Assembly: GCA_958295945.1 (NCBI GenBank)
Contig: OY282386.1
Location: 3,342,204 to 3,406,203 of the forward strand
Origin: Candidatus Poribacteria bacterium
GTDB lineage: Bacteria; Poribacteria; WGA-4E; WGA-3G
Reading direction: 5' to 3'
Length of the DNA: 64,000 bases
The position numbers and the translations under genes are program-made. Within the stretch, counting starts at the first letter, position 1, and every line of letters starts with the position of its first letter. Shown in pieces: positions 51,641 to 60,678 of the stretch. The notes below the pieces were generated by a model. The model worked only from the letters and a program-made list of their open reading frames with translations. It made no database searches and was not told the origin of the DNA.

Positions 51641-53170
51641 ATGAAGACTAAATCCGATAAAATCAATCGCAGAACGTTCATCAAGAATCTCGGTGTAGCA
51701 GGAGCAGGTGCCATATCACTTGTTGCCACAAACACTGGTGTACAGGGAGTGAAGGCAGATCAACAACCTGCAAGTGAGTCCAAGAAACCGAACATCCTTC
51801 TTCTGATGACAGACCAGCAACGGTGGGATGCCATGGGGTGCAGTGGTGATTGGGTGCAAACACCAAACATGGACAAAATTGCAAACGAGGGTGTACGTTT
51901 TACTAATTGTGTCACTACATCACCTGTTTGTGTTCCTGCACGCCTCAGTTTAGCAACAGGATTGTATCCACACAACACCGGAGTTTGGAACAACCAAAAG
52001 CATAAGATGAAACCTGACACTCCAACATGGATGCTAGCTGTCCGAGAGGCAGGCTATCGCACGAGTCTATTCGGTAAAACACATCTCCACACGAATACTG
52101 GTGATCTTCGTAAACGTGAGCATTTAATGCACGCTTACGGATTAGACGATGTGAACGAGATTGGTGGTCCCCGAGCAAGTATGAAATGCCTATCCTATAT
52201 GACAGAAATGTGGGAAGAAAAAGGTCTCTGGAAAGCATACCGTGATGACTATCAGGAACGTTTCAAAACAAAACCACATCTTGTTCGTCCCACTCCACTC
52301 GGACTTGAAAATGATGCTGACGTTTATGTCGGACAGCAAGCAAAGCAATATCTTCAAGACTATAACCGCAAAGAACCTTGGTTTTGCTGGGTGAGTTTCG
52401 GGGGACCTCATGAACCGTGGGATTGTCCAAAACCTTATTCAAGTATGTATAATGCATCTGATATGCCACAGCCAATATCCCGTCCGGATGTAGGTGACAG
52501 ACCTCGTGGAAGTTTGGATAATCTTATGAAGAATAAAAAGAAAAGTCCTAAATTCGACGCAGATGATGTAGCAAGAATGCGTGCGGATTATGCTGGAAAT
52601 GTTACCCTTATTGATGATCAGATTGGTGAAATTCTTGATGCAATTGAGCAGCGCGGAGAACTGGATAATACTGTCATCGTTTTCTGTTCAGACCATGGAG
52701 AGATGAACAGAGATTACGGGTTGATTTACAAAAGCAACTTCCTCAACGGTGCAGTCCGAATTCCTTTTCTTGTACGTACTCCTGATACACTTAAAAATGT
52801 TGAACCTAACCGAATATGTGATAGTCCTGTTGAATGGATTGATATCGGACCCACACTCGTTGAAATGGCGGGAGGGGAGTTGAAGCATAGACAGTTCGGA
52901 AAGTCCTTGGCTCCTGTTCTTGATGACATAGAAGCAACACATCGCGATTTTGCTATTTCCGAAATATCCCGTGAAATTATGCTACTAAATCATGAGTGGA
53001 AAATGGCATTAAATAAAGAAGGAACCCCTTATCTACTGTTTAATGTGCAAGATGACCCAAATGAAACAAACAATCTCGCAAGGGTACCAAAAATGAAGAC
53101 TATTGAAGAAAGATTAACAGAACAGCTATCAGAATACCTGAAACAGACTCAGACAAAAAACGAAAGGTGA
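51641..53170 (+). CDS. Type I sulfatase with Tat signal
   Basis: 509 residues. The N-terminus holds a twin-arginine signal (NRRTFIKNLGVAGAG, Arg10-Arg11) and an Ala-rich hydrophobic stretch, so it is exported folded. The formylglycine motif is Cys97-Val-Pro-Ala-Arg101. Long blocks match the preceding sulfatase closely (TDQQRWDAMGCSGDWVQTPN, GNVTLIDDQ), which shows a tandem duplication. Export before folding order matters because a Tat substrate can receive formylglycine in the cytoplasm. Start 4 nt after the first sulfatase. Confidence 0.93.
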   Translation: MKTKSDKINRRTFIKNLGVAGAGAISLVATNTGVQGVKADQQPASESKKPNILLLMTDQQRWDAMGCSGDWVQTPNMDKIANEGVRFTNCVTTSPVCVPARLSLATGLYPHNTGVWNNQKHKMKPDTPTWMLAVREAGYRTSLFGKTHLHTNTGDLRKREHLMHAYGLDDVNEIGGPRASMKCLSYMTEMWEEKGLWKAYRDDYQERFKTKPHLVRPTPLGLENDADVYVGQQAKQYLQDYNRKEPWFCWVSFGGPHEPWDCPKPYSSMYNASDMPQPISRPDVGDRPRGSLDNLMKNKKKSPKFDADDVARMRADYAGNVTLIDDQIGEILDAIEQRGELDNTVIVFCSDHGEMNRDYGLIYKSNFLNGAVRIPFLVRTPDTLKNVEPNRICDSPVEWIDIGPTLVEMAGGELKHRQFGKSLAPVLDDIEATHRDFAISEISREIMLLNHEWKMALNKEGTPYLLFNVQDDPNETNNLARVPKMKTIEERLTEQLSEYLKQTQTKNER

Positions 53171-53331
53171 TTGTCCATTTTCGTGCAGCTCTGTATAGAA
53201 AATGCACAGGTTAGTGCAAGATTCTGCTAAGAGTCCTACAAAAAGACCTGAATCTTGCGTTCTTGTATTGGCATATAATTTGCTGTTAACAATCCAAATT
53301 ACCTGTTTTTACTTTTTGGAGGTAAAAAGCA

Positions 53332-55110
53332 ATGCGTATCAAAAGAATTGCAGGAGCGTTTTTTATTTCATTCGCGCTCCTTCTCATTGTCGTGTTTCTC
53401 ATCAACAGTCGTTTAGATAACCAAGAAACCCAGCAAATCAAAGACGTTGTCACAGTAGAAGCGTTGTCACCACCGGATCCACCTACGGCAAAACTTCGTA
53501 AATCAATTGCCAAAAGGATGTTGAAATCGTCAGAGACAATTGCTCCAAATGTAGCAATTGCTCCAAATGTAACTGTGCCAGAAGCGAGTACACGCTCCAA
53601 ACTGAGTGCATTAAAGAGTACACCACAATTGGCTTATTCGCGTGCTGCGAGCCAACCCAATCAAGTAGCATCGTTACAACCACTAGCACCGCAATTAAAC
53701 CTACCAAACGGTGCAGCATATCAAGATGTTTTCTATAAAAACCATGGCACCAACCCTTTCATTGATACAGAAGATGACAACTTCTCTACATTTGCTATGG
53801 ATGTGGATACCGCATCTTATACCGTAATGCGTCGTTATCTCCATGATGGAAACCTTCCACCTACAGACGCTATCCGCGCTGAAGAATTTGTTAATGCGTT
53901 TGATTACAACTATACGCCTCCTAAAGATGATGCATTTGCTGTTCACATAGAAGGTGCACCGTCAAAATTTGGGGAAGGCAAACGGCTTCAGTTACTCCGT
54001 GTCGGTATTCAAGGTCGCGTCATTCCAGATACAGACCGAAAAGACGCTATACTTACTTTTGTGGTTGATGTCTCTGGTTCAATGAACATGGAAAATCGTT
54101 TAGGTTTGGTGAAAAGAGCATTGACACTTCTTGTTGATCAACTTCGTCCTACTGATAAGGTTGGGATCGTAGTTTATGGTTCTGATGCCCGGGTTGTTCT
54201 CAAACATACTGGTGGACAGAACCGTGGATATATCATAGAGGCAATTAATCAACTTCGTTCAGAAGGTGCAACGAATGCAGAAGCAGGACTTCGGATGGGA
54301 TACAAACTTGCACTAAAGAACTCAAAGTCCAACTGTATCAACCGTGTAATCCTCTGTTCAGATGGTGTTGCAAACGTTGGGAATACAGGTCCTGATGCTA
54401 TCCTTAAGACAATAGAAAACTATGTTAAGGAAGGTGTAACGCTTACTACAGTTGGCTTTGGCATGGGGAACTACAACGATGTCTTGATGGAACGACTTGC
54501 CAATAAAGGGAACGGCAGTTATGCTTATGTTGACACCTTTAAAGAAGCAAAACGGGTGTTTGTGGAGAATTTAACTGGCACACTACAAGTCATTGCAAAA
54601 GATGCCAAAATACAGGTTGAGTTCAACCCCGATACAGTCAGTCGTTTCCGCCTACTCGGATATGAAAATCGTGCACTTGCCCACGAAGATTTCCGTAAAG
54701 ACGATGTAGACGCAGGGGAAGTTGGATCGGGACATAGCGTAACCGCACTCTATGAGATTAAACTTCATGAAGATGCTGTTGGCAAACTCGCCACTGTCTT
54801 TATTCGGCACGAAAACCCCGACACACAAAAGGTTACAGAGGTTAGCGAAACTATCTCCTCAGAACAATTGAAAGATTCATATCAAGATGCATCTGCTGAG
54901 TTTCAACTTGTCGGTGCAATTGCCGAATTCGCTGAAATCCTTCGGGGAAGTTTTTGGGCAAAAGAAGGTTCTTTAACTACTGTTCAAGAGACAATTGAAG
55001 GCGTTCTTCCGGAGATTGAGTCAAAAACACCTCAGCAGAAAGAACGAAAAGAGGAATTGCTCAAACTTGTGCAAAAGGCACGTCTTTTGAAAGAACAGGC
55101 AGAAGAATAG
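53332..55110 (+). CDS. YfbK-type vWA protein with N-terminal anchor
   Basis: 592 residues. A hydrophobic anchor (about 8-25) precedes a low-complexity part rich in Ser, Pro, Ala and Lys. The YfbK-like N-region begins at 125 (NPFIDTEDDNFSTFAMDVDTASY). The vWA domain has the MIDAS motif DVSGSM at about 245, with the later Thr and Asp positions in RSEGATNAEAGL and LCSDGVAN. The C-terminal part (from about 420) is the DUF3520-like region (QVEFNPDTVSRFRLLGYENR). It probably binds metal-dependent partners at the cell surface or membrane. GGAGG precedes the ATG. Its C-terminal 465 residues closely resemble those of the gene at 58087. Confidence 0.88.
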   Translation: MRIKRIAGAFFISFALLLIVVFLINSRLDNQETQQIKDVVTVEALSPPDPPTAKLRKSIAKRMLKSSETIAPNVAIAPNVTVPEASTRSKLSALKSTPQLAYSRAASQPNQVASLQPLAPQLNLPNGAAYQDVFYKNHGTNPFIDTEDDNFSTFAMDVDTASYTVMRRYLHDGNLPPTDAIRAEEFVNAFDYNYTPPKDDAFAVHIEGAPSKFGEGKRLQLLRVGIQGRVIPDTDRKDAILTFVVDVSGSMNMENRLGLVKRALTLLVDQLRPTDKVGIVVYGSDARVVLKHTGGQNRGYIIEAINQLRSEGATNAEAGLRMGYKLALKNSKSNCINRVILCSDGVANVGNTGPDAILKTIENYVKEGVTLTTVGFGMGNYNDVLMERLANKGNGSYAYVDTFKEAKRVFVENLTGTLQVIAKDAKIQVEFNPDTVSRFRLLGYENRALAHEDFRKDDVDAGEVGSGHSVTALYEIKLHEDAVGKLATVFIRHENPDTQKVTEVSETISSEQLKDSYQDASAEFQLVGAIAEFAEILRGSFWAKEGSLTTVQETIEGVLPEIESKTPQQKERKEELLKLVQKARLLKEQAEE

Positions 55111-55236
55111 TCTATTCATAACCTCATCAATAAAAATTGTCCCTTAAATTAACTGATGCTGTCCGACTTCTTATCGTCCATGATTCTGAATACAAAGACA
55201 GTTAGAAAACAGAACTGCAACCCAACGGGGTTTACA

Positions 55237-57924
55237 ATGAAATATAGGATAATGTGGATCATTCTTTTATCGTTGATTATGGCGTGTGGAAGAACAAAAA
55301 CAGATATCACCACACTTGAAAAATTACGTGCGACAGACTGGAATGTGTGGCTCGGGGAGGGCGGCTACGACCTCGCCATGATGGGTGAAGAAGCTGCTCC
55401 TTTTTTGGTTCGTGTACTTACAGATGAAAATGAACATGCACGCAGGCATGGACGTTATCTAATAGATAGATACTACGCAGATTTGAGTATCTTGCCAGAA
55501 CTAAAGGATTTATTTGTAAATAGTGATGATAGTTCTATTCGCGATGATGCTGCGTACTTAATTTCGACTGTTGATACAGAATATGCAAGTAAACTAATGG
55601 TTCAATACATGAATGATGTTGAGAGACAACATATCGCAGAAAAAGTGCTAACATACCTTAGGGATGAAAGTGTAATTCCCATACTTTTGGCAAGGTATAA
55701 TGATCCCAACGTTGATCCGTATATCCGAGAGCACGTTGCTTATACATTAGCAGATTTTAGACAAAAAAGCGTAGTCCCCGATCTTATCAAGACTTATAAT
55801 GATTTGAAATATCAATGGGAAGAAAAGGAAAAAGTAGCAGAAAAACTTGCCAATACGCGGGATGTTCGAGCACTTCCGATCTTATACAATTATCTTAGTC
55901 CCCGAAGTCGTTTATCAGAGCAAATCATAACCGCTTTCTCACAATCTGACACATCAATTGTAAAACCACTATTGGAAAAATTAGGGCAGATAGATTCTAC
56001 TAAGTTTTCGTACATACAAGATGCCATTTACGAAATACTTGGGAATCAAACGGATCCTGCATTTATTCCTGTCTATGAAAAAGAACTACTTGAAATAGAT
56101 GATTCTAATCTCCATGCTGCGATATCGCGTGCTTTGGGAAATATGGGAGAAGAAGGTTTTGAGTCCTTGTTGAAAATTATGCAAGAGAAACCGAATGCAG
56201 GAACTTTAAGGATATTAGCAACTTACAATACCGATGCAGCTATTAACGCAGTTTCATCTTATGCAATGGATGAATCTTCCCCGTTTCGCGTAGAAGCCAT
56301 TAAGGCACTCTTTCAATATGCGAATTTTCAGGAAAATAAGATATCCAAGCACATTACGAAATTACTCACTGATGTTGGTCCAAAAGAAAGACTATTGATA
56401 ATTGAATATCTTTTGGAGTTAGGTGATTCTTGGAAAGCAGAGATATACAAACACCTTACGCAATTGCTCGTTGATTCTAAGGGTGAAGCGACCATTTTCA
56501 CTATAGACCTAATTCGACGGAAGGAACTTGTTGTGATGGCTCCAGCTTTGGAAAACCTGATTCAAAATGCCAAAGGTAGGATCTTACATGCTGCACAAAT
56601 GGTTTATGACATCTTGCATGATAGACCACCGTTAGAACTTACAATTGAAATGGATCAACAACGATATGATTACTTACAACCCATTACATTAACATATCGT
56701 ATAACAAATATTAGTGAGTATCCTATTTACATTGCCTTATATACATCGATTTCATCAAGGTACGTAAAGTTAAAGATTCAACAACCAGATGGTACTCTTA
56801 TTAAATATGTGGGACCGATAGCTAAACTTAGATCTTTAACGTTTGATGATATTAAAACCCTGCAAGCTGGAGATGAGATCACTGGAACAATTCAGATTTT
56901 AGAATCGTATGATTTATTTCAATCCGGACTCTACACTGTTGAATTAGAGATTTTGCCAGCACTTAGAGGCTTCATTTCAAAAGAAGTAAATTTACCAATG
57001 AATAATAAGTCTTTTTCGTACAGAAAGTTTCGGGCAGGTCTTCTGACGTGGTCAAACACACTCACTTCTCCAAAATCTTTTTTTCAAATTGATCCAATTC
57101 CTGCTGCCAAATTCAATGACATGATTGAAAGCATAGACCCTGAAATGATAACTGAGGAAAATAGGGATGATATTGTTAAAACGTGCTATCAACTTGCAAA
57201 AATTGGTAAACCGGAGGGGATAGCTGCTATCAAAAAACTTACTTTGATGGATACGACATCTGCTGATAATTTCCGGTATATAAAACGTTCGGCTCTAGAT
57301 CTGTTATTTAAACGTCCTGATCCTGAACTTGTGTCAACTTGGATAGAAATGTTCAATATGGGATATTATATCCATACTTTTATAGAGTCCTTAGGAGCAA
57401 GTGGCGATGCGCGTGCTATTGTACCACTCAGACGAATTACATTCAGTTTAAACAATTCAAATGATTCTACGAGGGCTGCACTGGCACTTCAACAACTTGG
57501 AGATGATAGCGGAGTCAAATGGCTGAAAAAAATCGCATTTCGCAAACTAAAACATTGGAAAGAGGATGAACGTAATAGTGGTGCTGTGATTTTAATACTA
57601 TTAGAATCACCAAATGAACATATTTATTATCCCTTATATAGTTTGAGAAATCCTAAGTTTTACGCACAGAACTACGAACAATCAATAGATTGGTCTATAA
57701 TCCATGAAAAATCTGCAACGCCAGATGGTTTGACAGAGCTTTTACAGCACAAAAATCCCATTATTCAACGTTCTGCTGCTTATGAACTTGCATATCTTGA
57801 TGACAATACAGGAATTAATCTAATTCAACAAGATTTACACGCGAATGACTCGGCGACTCGTGTGCATGCTCGGAACACACTATCCAAATTACAGCAAAAA
57901 GTTTCTGCTATTCCAAATAATTAA
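55237..57924 (+). CDS. HEAT-repeat lipoprotein
   Basis: 895 residues. The start at 55237 gives a lipoprotein signal ending LIMACG, so the protein is membrane-anchored. Residues about 40-430 are alpha-helical HEAT/PBS-lyase-like repeats (EEAAPFLVRVLTDENEHARRHG, then VIPILLARYNDPNVDP). Residues about 470-610 form a beta-rich middle domain (ELTIEMDQQRYDYLQPITLTY). More HEAT repeats run to the end. It is a scaffold rather than an enzyme. Upstream in-frame codons to 55156 lack a signal and are not used here. It sits between the two vWA genes, which suggests a joint complex. Confidence 0.8.
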   Translation: MKYRIMWIILLSLIMACGRTKTDITTLEKLRATDWNVWLGEGGYDLAMMGEEAAPFLVRVLTDENEHARRHGRYLIDRYYADLSILPELKDLFVNSDDSSIRDDAAYLISTVDTEYASKLMVQYMNDVERQHIAEKVLTYLRDESVIPILLARYNDPNVDPYIREHVAYTLADFRQKSVVPDLIKTYNDLKYQWEEKEKVAEKLANTRDVRALPILYNYLSPRSRLSEQIITAFSQSDTSIVKPLLEKLGQIDSTKFSYIQDAIYEILGNQTDPAFIPVYEKELLEIDDSNLHAAISRALGNMGEEGFESLLKIMQEKPNAGTLRILATYNTDAAINAVSSYAMDESSPFRVEAIKALFQYANFQENKISKHITKLLTDVGPKERLLIIEYLLELGDSWKAEIYKHLTQLLVDSKGEATIFTIDLIRRKELVVMAPALENLIQNAKGRILHAAQMVYDILHDRPPLELTIEMDQQRYDYLQPITLTYRITNISEYPIYIALYTSISSRYVKLKIQQPDGTLIKYVGPIAKLRSLTFDDIKTLQAGDEITGTIQILESYDLFQSGLYTVELEILPALRGFISKEVNLPMNNKSFSYRKFRAGLLTWSNTLTSPKSFFQIDPIPAAKFNDMIESIDPEMITEENRDDIVKTCYQLAKIGKPEGIAAIKKLTLMDTTSADNFRYIKRSALDLLFKRPDPELVSTWIEMFNMGYYIHTFIESLGASGDARAIVPLRRITFSLNNSNDSTRAALALQQLGDDSGVKWLKKIAFRKLKHWKEDERNSGAVILILLESPNEHIYYPLYSLRNPKFYAQNYEQSIDWSIIHEKSATPDGLTELLQHKNPIIQRSAAYELAYLDDNTGINLIQQDLHANDSATRVHARNTLSKLQQKVSAIPNN

Positions 57925-58086
57925 ACCTTTTTGCCACTAAAACGTCTTAGCGTAATTGTAGAGTTGAGATACCTTTCTCTTCCTATATTGCATTTAAGAC
58001 ATATTCCAAATATGTGCAAAACAACTCTACCATTTACAACTAAGTCACACAAATCACAAACCCAAAAATACAATAAGGAGATCACG

Positions 58087-60411
58087 ATGAAAAAATCAGA
58101 ACTTCGTGCATTAGCACAAACTTTATTTCTTCAACGTCCAGATGAAACCCGCAAGTTTGAAGAGCTGCTTATTGAACACTACCTTTTGAATGTCCGAATT
58201 CAAAACGCAATTGCACACACGGATGTTGAAATCGTTTTCAGAAACCCAAATAATTCGTCAGTTGAGGGTGTTTTTATTATTCCACAACCTATACAAGAAA
58301 GAAACAAGAGGTATGAAGTCTGTATTGATAGAAAGGTGATTCCCATTAAACTGGCTAATGAGAAAAAACTAAAAGAGATATACGAAGTTGCCTTCCAGAC
58401 TTCAGATACTGACATTTTAGAGTCAATTACATCTTCACACTTACAGACAAAGGTGTTAAAGATTCCTGCTGGAGGCGTATGTAGTGTTCAGGTAAGATAT
58501 GATGAACACCTGAATTTTACTGATGACAACATCACCTACACGCATCCTTTAGAAAGCAATCAGTCAGTTGGTAATTTTGAGATGTCCATAGTTATAGATA
58601 ATGGAATTGGGATAAAAACTTTCAATTCCCTTTCACACGATGTCAAGATTGACCAAGAATCTGAAAGACTTGCCAGACTGACCTACCAAAGCAACAATGT
58701 CCAGTTAGACAAAGATTTTGTATGTTCCTATATCTTGACTGAACATCCTCAAATAACTGCAGAACTAATCTGCTCTGAAGATTTTGGGTTTTCGAAGGAA
58801 TTTGAACCAGATTTCTCCAGAGAACGTCTTGATGTTGTAATGGATTCTTCCGTTAAGGTGAAATCTTCCCCAGATCTAATAGAACAACGATTATCAAGTT
58901 CTATACCTCTTAATGCAAGAGGTATAGATAGACTTGAAGAACAATCTGTGTTGCGAAGACAAACCGTGTCAAGATTGGGATTAACCCCACCAAACGGAAC
59001 TGCATATCACGATGTATACTTCAAAAGACATGGCACCAATCCTTTCATTGACACAGAAGATGACAAGTTTTCTACCTTTGCTATGGACACAGATTCTGCA
59101 TCTTACGCAGTCATGCGTCGCTTTCTCCACGATGGCAATCTCCCACAACCAGAGTCTGTCAGAGTTGAGGAATTCATCAACGCGTTTGATTACAGCTATA
59201 CCTCGCCAACGGAAGATGCATTTGCCGTTCACATCGAAGGGGCACCCTCAAAATTTGGAAATGGTAAAAGACTCCAATTAGTCCGTATCGGTATTCAAGG
59301 CAAAATCATAGAAGATACCGACCGAAAGGATGCAAATCTAACATTTGTCATAGATGTATCCGGTTCAATGGGTATGGAAAATCGGTTAGAACTTGTGAAG
59401 AAAGCGTTGCGTCTCTTAGTGGAACAACTTGGTCCGAATGATAAGATAGGCATTGTTGTCTACGGCACAGATGCACGGGTTGTTCTGCCACATACAAGTG
59501 CAGTGAACCGAAAACATATTTTGAATGCAATTGATGCTTTATGTCCTGAAGGTGTCACCAATGTTGAAGATGGGATACACAAAGGATATGAACTTGCCAG
59601 TAAGAATGCAGAAAAGGGTTGTATCAATCGTGTTATCTTATGCTCAGACGGCGTGGCAAACGAAGGGGTAACAAATCCCGATATGCTCCTCAAGGAAATC
59701 CGAGATTATGTGGATCAAGACGATATTTACCTTACCACAGTCGGATTCGGCATGGGAAATTACAACGATGTCCTTATGGAGGAACTCGCTAAGAAAGGCA
59801 ACGGAAATTATGCCTACGTTGACACCCTCAAAGAAGCAAAACGAATCTTTGTGCAAAATCTCACTGGCACGCTTCAGGTTATTGCAAAGGATGCGAAAAT
59901 TCAGGTGGAGTTTAACAAGGATACAGTCAGTCGGTTCCGATTGTTAGGATACGAGAACCGTCAGATGGAACACGAAGATTTCCGTAACGACGAAGCAGAT
60001 GCAGGTGAAATCGGTTCGGGACACAGCGTTACCGCACTTTATGAAGTCAAACTCTGCAAGAATGTGGATAAAGGGAAACTTGCCACTGTCTCAATTCGGC
60101 ATGAAGATCCTGACACAGCAGAGGTGACGGAAGTCAATGAAAAAATCAGCGTTGAAGACCTGAAAGATTCATTTGAAGATACTACACCGGATTTTCAGGT
60201 TGCTGCCTCAGTCGCACAATTCGCTGAAATCCTACGCGAAAGTTATTGGGCAAAGGATGGTAGTTTAGGTGCAGTGCAGCGAATTCTCAAAGGCATTCTA
60301 CCTCAACTACAGTCCAATAATTCCGAAAGTGAAGAGCAGGAAAAAGAACTGTTCAAGCTTGTTCGGAAGGCACGACGTTTGATGGATTTGGAAGCGGTGC
60401 AGACAAGTTAA
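58087..60411 (+). CDS. VIT + vWA fusion protein without signal peptide
   Basis: 774 residues. AAGGAG before ATG 58087 fixes the start; the frame upstream is open but not coding-like. Residues about 27-190 form a VIT-like domain (NVRIQNAIAHTDVEIVFRNPNNSSVEG). Residues about 302-774 match the vWA/DUF3520 part of the gene at 53332, with MIDAS DVSGSM at 422. No signal or anchor is visible, in contrast to its paralogue. It looks like a shuffled gene: a VIT domain joined to the YfbK-type C-terminal half. It may be cytoplasmic or exported by an unknown route. Confidence 0.88.
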   Translation: MKKSELRALAQTLFLQRPDETRKFEELLIEHYLLNVRIQNAIAHTDVEIVFRNPNNSSVEGVFIIPQPIQERNKRYEVCIDRKVIPIKLANEKKLKEIYEVAFQTSDTDILESITSSHLQTKVLKIPAGGVCSVQVRYDEHLNFTDDNITYTHPLESNQSVGNFEMSIVIDNGIGIKTFNSLSHDVKIDQESERLARLTYQSNNVQLDKDFVCSYILTEHPQITAELICSEDFGFSKEFEPDFSRERLDVVMDSSVKVKSSPDLIEQRLSSSIPLNARGIDRLEEQSVLRRQTVSRLGLTPPNGTAYHDVYFKRHGTNPFIDTEDDKFSTFAMDTDSASYAVMRRFLHDGNLPQPESVRVEEFINAFDYSYTSPTEDAFAVHIEGAPSKFGNGKRLQLVRIGIQGKIIEDTDRKDANLTFVIDVSGSMGMENRLELVKKALRLLVEQLGPNDKIGIVVYGTDARVVLPHTSAVNRKHILNAIDALCPEGVTNVEDGIHKGYELASKNAEKGCINRVILCSDGVANEGVTNPDMLLKEIRDYVDQDDIYLTTVGFGMGNYNDVLMEELAKKGNGNYAYVDTLKEAKRIFVQNLTGTLQVIAKDAKIQVEFNKDTVSRFRLLGYENRQMEHEDFRNDEADAGEIGSGHSVTALYEVKLCKNVDKGKLATVSIRHEDPDTAEVTEVNEKISVEDLKDSFEDTTPDFQVAASVAQFAEILRESYWAKDGSLGAVQRILKGILPQLQSNNSESEEQEKELFKLVRKARRLMDLEAVQTS

Positions 60412-60466
60412 TTCTATTCTTAAAATTGACAAAGTCTTTCTGACAAACCTTACACACTCTAACTGT

Positions 60467-60606
60467 TTATAGTGAAATGTAAAAATACGTGCTCACTCCT
60501 CGGTAGATGCGGTTTCCTAACCGCATCTATGAGGCTGAACAAACACCGGTTCGGTTATGAAACCGAACCTACCGTAGTGTGTAAATAATTATGGTTTTTA
60601 CTATAA
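60467..60606. mobile_element. MITE-like element with TTATAGT ends and two inner hairpins
   Basis: Ends TTATAGTGAAA (60467-60477) and the complement TTTACTATAA (to 60606) are inverted. Inner palindromes are AGATGCGGTT-TCCT-AACCGCATCT and GGTTCGGTT-ATGA-AACCGAACC. It lies in the 267-bp gap between two vWA genes, ending just before a promoter. A related single end is at 17454. Confidence 0.65.
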
Positions 60607-60610
60607 GAAC

Positions 60611-60640
60611 TTGAAATCGTGTCACATATATTGGTATACT
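60611..60640 (+). promoter_or_regulatory. Predicted promoter of the VIT/vWA gene
   Basis: TTGAAA at 60611-60616, an 18-nt spacer and TATACT at 60635-60640, 39 nt before the ATG. It begins 4 bp after the end of the MITE-like element. Confidence 0.5.
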
Positions 60641-60678
60641 ATTAACACAACGTTTACACATTACAATGGAGGTCTCCA

